Part shown: piece after piece, positions 4,108 through 6,315 of the stretch
How the letters are laid out: every line of letters starts with the position of its first letter
Numbering within the stretch: position 1 is the stretch's first letter
Assembly (NCBI GenBank): GCA_030600975.1
Contig: JAUVUL010000116.1
Location: forward strand, 1-6,315
Source of the DNA: Candidatus Aegiribacteria sp.
GTDB taxonomy: Bacteria; Fermentibacterota; Fermentibacteria; Fermentibacterales; JCC-6
Length of the DNA: 6,315 nt
Direction: 5' to 3'
Program-made: the position numbers and the translations under genes
The notes under the pieces: generated by a model
Told to the model about the DNA's origin: nothing
The model's database searches: none
The model's input: the letters and a program-made list of their open reading frames with translations, nothing else

Positions 4108-6315
4108 ATGAAGCTTCTTTCTTTGCTGCTTGTGTTTGTCTCTGCCGCGAATGCTCAGCCTGCGAATGATTCCCTTGAAATACCTGAGCCTGCTGATACA
4201 ATAGAAGCTACAAGTGTACTCCTGGAAAGGGTCGCTGCTGAGCTGGTGGAACTGGAAACTCAGATATTCAGGGAAGAGGAACGGCTGGAACGGATCATGG
4301 CCGAGTTGATCCAGCTTCGAAGGTATCAAGCAATGTATGCCAACGCTGAAAGCGCTTTCCTTTTGGGTGAAGAGCTATACACCACGGGTTCGATCGTCTG
4401 GGCAAAAGATGCATTCGAATCCGTGGTGGATAACTTTCCAAATTCCATTTTCTACACCGACGCTTTGTTCAGGCTTGAACTCATCTCCTTTGAAATTCAG
4501 GATTATGAAGGTGCGGTAGAGTTCTTTAACAGCTTGATAGAAGCTGATCCAACCTTTAAATTCATCGACCTGGCATACATAGCGGCAGGCCTGTCAACAT
4601 ATAACCAGGGGGATTTTGCAGAATCAAGACTGCTTTATAACAACATACTTCCTTCAAGTGAGTATTTTACATTATCGGAATACCTGAAAGCTGTATCCTT
4701 TGTTGAAGAAAACAACCTTGATGCAGCCATAGCCGCTCTCCAGGGGATAATCAATAGTACAGGAGCCTCCTCGGGAGATGCTGATCTGGCGGACAGGGCC
4801 AGGATCGCCCTGGCTCAGATACTTGTTGATGAGAAGGAGGATTACGAATCCGCCCTCGAATACTACTCCCGCGTATCACCCTTCAGTTCCTATTACGATA
4901 TTGCCATGATTGGAAAAGTGTGGACACTTATGCGTCTTGAGAGATACCAGGATGCATACAACTTCGCGGGAACAGTAATGAAGGAGATTCCGAATTCGGA
5001 GCTCATTTCAGAATTTGAACTTGCCCAGGCTAATTGTGCTCTCGGTGCTGAGAATCTGGATATGGCCATAAGGATGTACGAAGACCTGCTTGTCGAACAC
5101 AGGGAAATGGCTGATAACTACGACCTTTTCTTGTCAGGATCATCCCTTACTCAGGAGGAGTTCGAACTTGAAAGGGAGCGCCTTGACAGGATAAGGCTGG
5201 GTCTGGTTGAACTCAAGGAGGAAGCCTATACCCAGGGTGACATGGAGCTTGTCGAGATGATCACGAACGAGGAGGCATCACTGCGGGCGCTCTTCTCTGA
5301 AATCAGTTACCTCGAGACGATTCTTTCACTGCCGGTAGAAATGGATACCGAGGACATGGAACATCAACTGCGTATCCTGATCCAGGATTGCAGAAGCAGG
5401 ACAGAGATCCTTACTCTTGCAGTAGGGGAAGTTCATGAACTGACAGAGAACATGGGAACCGAGCAGGACCGTCAGGACCTTGTCGTGCTTGAAAAGGAAA
5501 TCGAAAGGATAAGGCTTTCACTTCAGGACCTTGCAGCCAAGTTCGAGGGAGGCATGACCGCCCAGCATGACTGGGTACTTGAGACCCAGTACGGTATCGC
5601 AGTGGCTACTTTTATGGAGCGTGAACTGAAACGTGATTCCGTTAGTTATCTTGGCGCCTATTACAGAAACAGGATACAGGAAGCACTGGAAGAGGGCGAT
5701 TCACTTGAAGCCGTTGCGCTTGACAGCCTGAGGTCCAGGGAGATCGCATCCCTCAACAGAAGAATTGATGAATCTGCCATTGTAAGTGCAGGATACTTTG
5801 AGGATTATCTTGCCAGTTACCCCGATTCAAGGTTCATAGCCGATATTCTTGTCAGGCTGGCTCAGCTTTACTACGACATAGACAATCTGCTGCAAAGCGA
5901 ACAGCAGGCGGCAATGGGAATGAATGAATATGTGCCTGAGGATTATTCCCGGTCGATAGAGCTTTATCAGGTGATTCTTTCGGAATACCCCGGCAGTGAA
6001 GTGGAGGACATAGCCCTCTATTCCCTGGGATACTGCCTTGAATCCATGATGGATTACGAGGGATCGGTTGGTAATTACAGAAAACTGTTACAGGATTATC
6101 CTGAAAGCGACCTTGCCGCTGAATGCTACATCCGTGTGGGGAATTTCTACTTCGACGTACTCGAATACGATTCCGCGCTTGTTTACTTCAGGAGTATCCT
6201 GGACTATCCGAGCAGCAGCCCCAACCTCTTTCAGCATGGTCTGTACAAACTCGGCTGGACTCAATACCTGACCAAGGATTTCAGCAATTCCATTAGCACC
6301 TTTGCTTATCTGCTC
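4108..6315 (+). CDS. Exported TPR/coiled-coil protein, truncated by the right window edge
   Basis: One frame stays open from the ATG at 4108 to the last base (736 codons, no stop), so the 3' end lies outside the window. Residues 1-17 (MKLLSLLLVFVSAANAQ) are a Sec signal peptide with an A-N-A cleavage context and no lipobox cysteine, so a periplasmic location is expected. Helical regions follow: a coiled coil at about 36-72; TPR-like pairs at about 79-340, including FxSVVDNFPNS (104-113) and YEGAVEFFNSLIEADP (133-148); a coiled-coil-rich middle at about 352-560; then clear TPRs at about 560-736, with the repeated pattern Y..VL.EYPGSEVEDIALYSLG and YRKLLQDYPESDLAAECYIR. The YPxS/A signature between helices is typical of BamD/CpoB-like TPRs. 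The order coiled coil then TPR recalls CpoB (YbgF), but this protein is far longer. No Shine-Dalgarno is evident; the start relies on the signal peptide and on the stop of the preceding gene, which lies in the same frame 21 bases upstream. Likely a periplasmic scaffold partnering the barrel protein; the specific pathway is unknown. Confidence 0.88.
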   Translation, partial: MKLLSLLLVFVSAANAQPANDSLEIPEPADTIEATSVLLERVAAELVELETQIFREEERLERIMAELIQLRRYQAMYANAESAFLLGEELYTTGSIVWAKDAFESVVDNFPNSIFYTDALFRLELISFEIQDYEGAVEFFNSLIEADPTFKFIDLAYIAAGLSTYNQGDFAESRLLYNNILPSSEYFTLSEYLKAVSFVEENNLDAAIAALQGIINSTGASSGDADLADRARIALAQILVDEKEDYESALEYYSRVSPFSSYYDIAMIGKVWTLMRLERYQDAYNFAGTVMKEIPNSELISEFELAQANCALGAENLDMAIRMYEDLLVEHREMADNYDLFLSGSSLTQEEFELERERLDRIRLGLVELKEEAYTQGDMELVEMITNEEASLRALFSEISYLETILSLPVEMDTEDMEHQLRILIQDCRSRTEILTLAVGEVHELTENMGTEQDRQDLVVLEKEIERIRLSLQDLAAKFEGGMTAQHDWVLETQYGIAVATFMERELKRDSVSYLGAYYRNRIQEALEEGDSLEAVALDSLRSREIASLNRRIDESAIVSAGYFEDYLASYPDSRFIADILVRLAQLYYDIDNLLQSEQQAAMGMNEYVPEDYSRSIELYQVILSEYPGSEVEDIALYSLGYCLESMMDYEGSVGNYRKLLQDYPESDLAAECYIRVGNFYFDVLEYDSALVYFRSILDYPSSSPNLFQHGLYKLGWTQYLTKDFSNSISTFAYLL
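4213..4323 (+). other. N-terminal coiled coil of the TPR protein
   Basis: Residues 36-72 (beginning SVLLERVAAELVELETQIF) have Leu/Val/Ile at heptad spacing among Glu and Arg, and sit directly after the signal peptide and a short acidic linker. This is the arrangement that mediates oligomerisation in CpoB-type proteins; transferring that role here is inference. Confidence 0.6.
5161..5553 (+). other. Central coiled-coil region separating two TPR blocks
   Basis: Residues about 352-482 are dominated by Glu, Leu, Arg and Ile, with two strong helical stretches (FELERERLDRIRLGLVELKE at 352-371 and a second at about 457-478, containing VLEKEIERIRLSLQDLAAKF). They lack the Y/P TPR signatures seen on both sides, so the protein appears to be two TPR superhelices joined by a long coiled-coil arm. 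Confidence 0.6.

Noticed and set aside
3931..4329. A 132-codon minus-strand open frame, with a second one at 3896-4201, across the barrel/TPR junction
   Set aside because: They lie antisense to two well-supported genes, over repetitive Glu/Arg/Leu coiled-coil codons whose complement is naturally rich in Ser, Phe and Gln and poor in stops. The translations look like low-complexity shadow sequence, with no signal or domain.

Overview
The window carries three long protein-coding genes and no RNA gene, mobile element, CRISPR array or integration signature that I can see. All three products look exported. Base composition is moderate, with no obvious break along the window. The combination of a GWP-type FG-GAP propeller protein, a small barrel-like envelope protein and a long TPR protein fits an uncultured, double-membraned bacterium, perhaps of the FCB superphylum (Fermentibacteria-like or a relative). 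That placement is an impression from protein style; no taxonomic marker is present.

Layout. Positions 1-111 are a short non-coding tail with a small hairpin and, at the very edge, a possible ribosome binding site for a further minus-strand gene. Positions 112-2940 (minus strand) encode a 942-residue secreted protein. Its N-terminal half is a beta-propeller with eight G-[W/F/S]-P type motifs spaced about 47 residues apart. Its C-terminal half is five Ig-like repeats of about 108 residues. Positions 2941-3147 are a divergent promoter region with a good sigma70-type promoter facing each way. Positions 3148-4089 (plus strand) encode a 313-residue putative outer-membrane beta-barrel protein with a C-terminal coiled coil. 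From 4108 to the right edge the plus strand is one open frame of 736 codons without a stop. It encodes an exported TPR/coiled-coil protein that is cut by the window edge.

How they fit together. The two plus-strand genes are 18 bases apart and almost certainly co-transcribed. One brings a likely outer-membrane barrel with a periplasm-compatible coiled coil, the other an exported scaffold with an N-terminal coiled coil and TPRs, so a joint envelope complex is a reasonable inference. The propeller/Ig protein is transcribed away from them and may be a surface or extracellular protein. Any functional link to the pair rests only on the shared promoter region. I found no clear sign of a radically new system; the most informative points are the regular repeat architectures and the barrel/TPR pairing.
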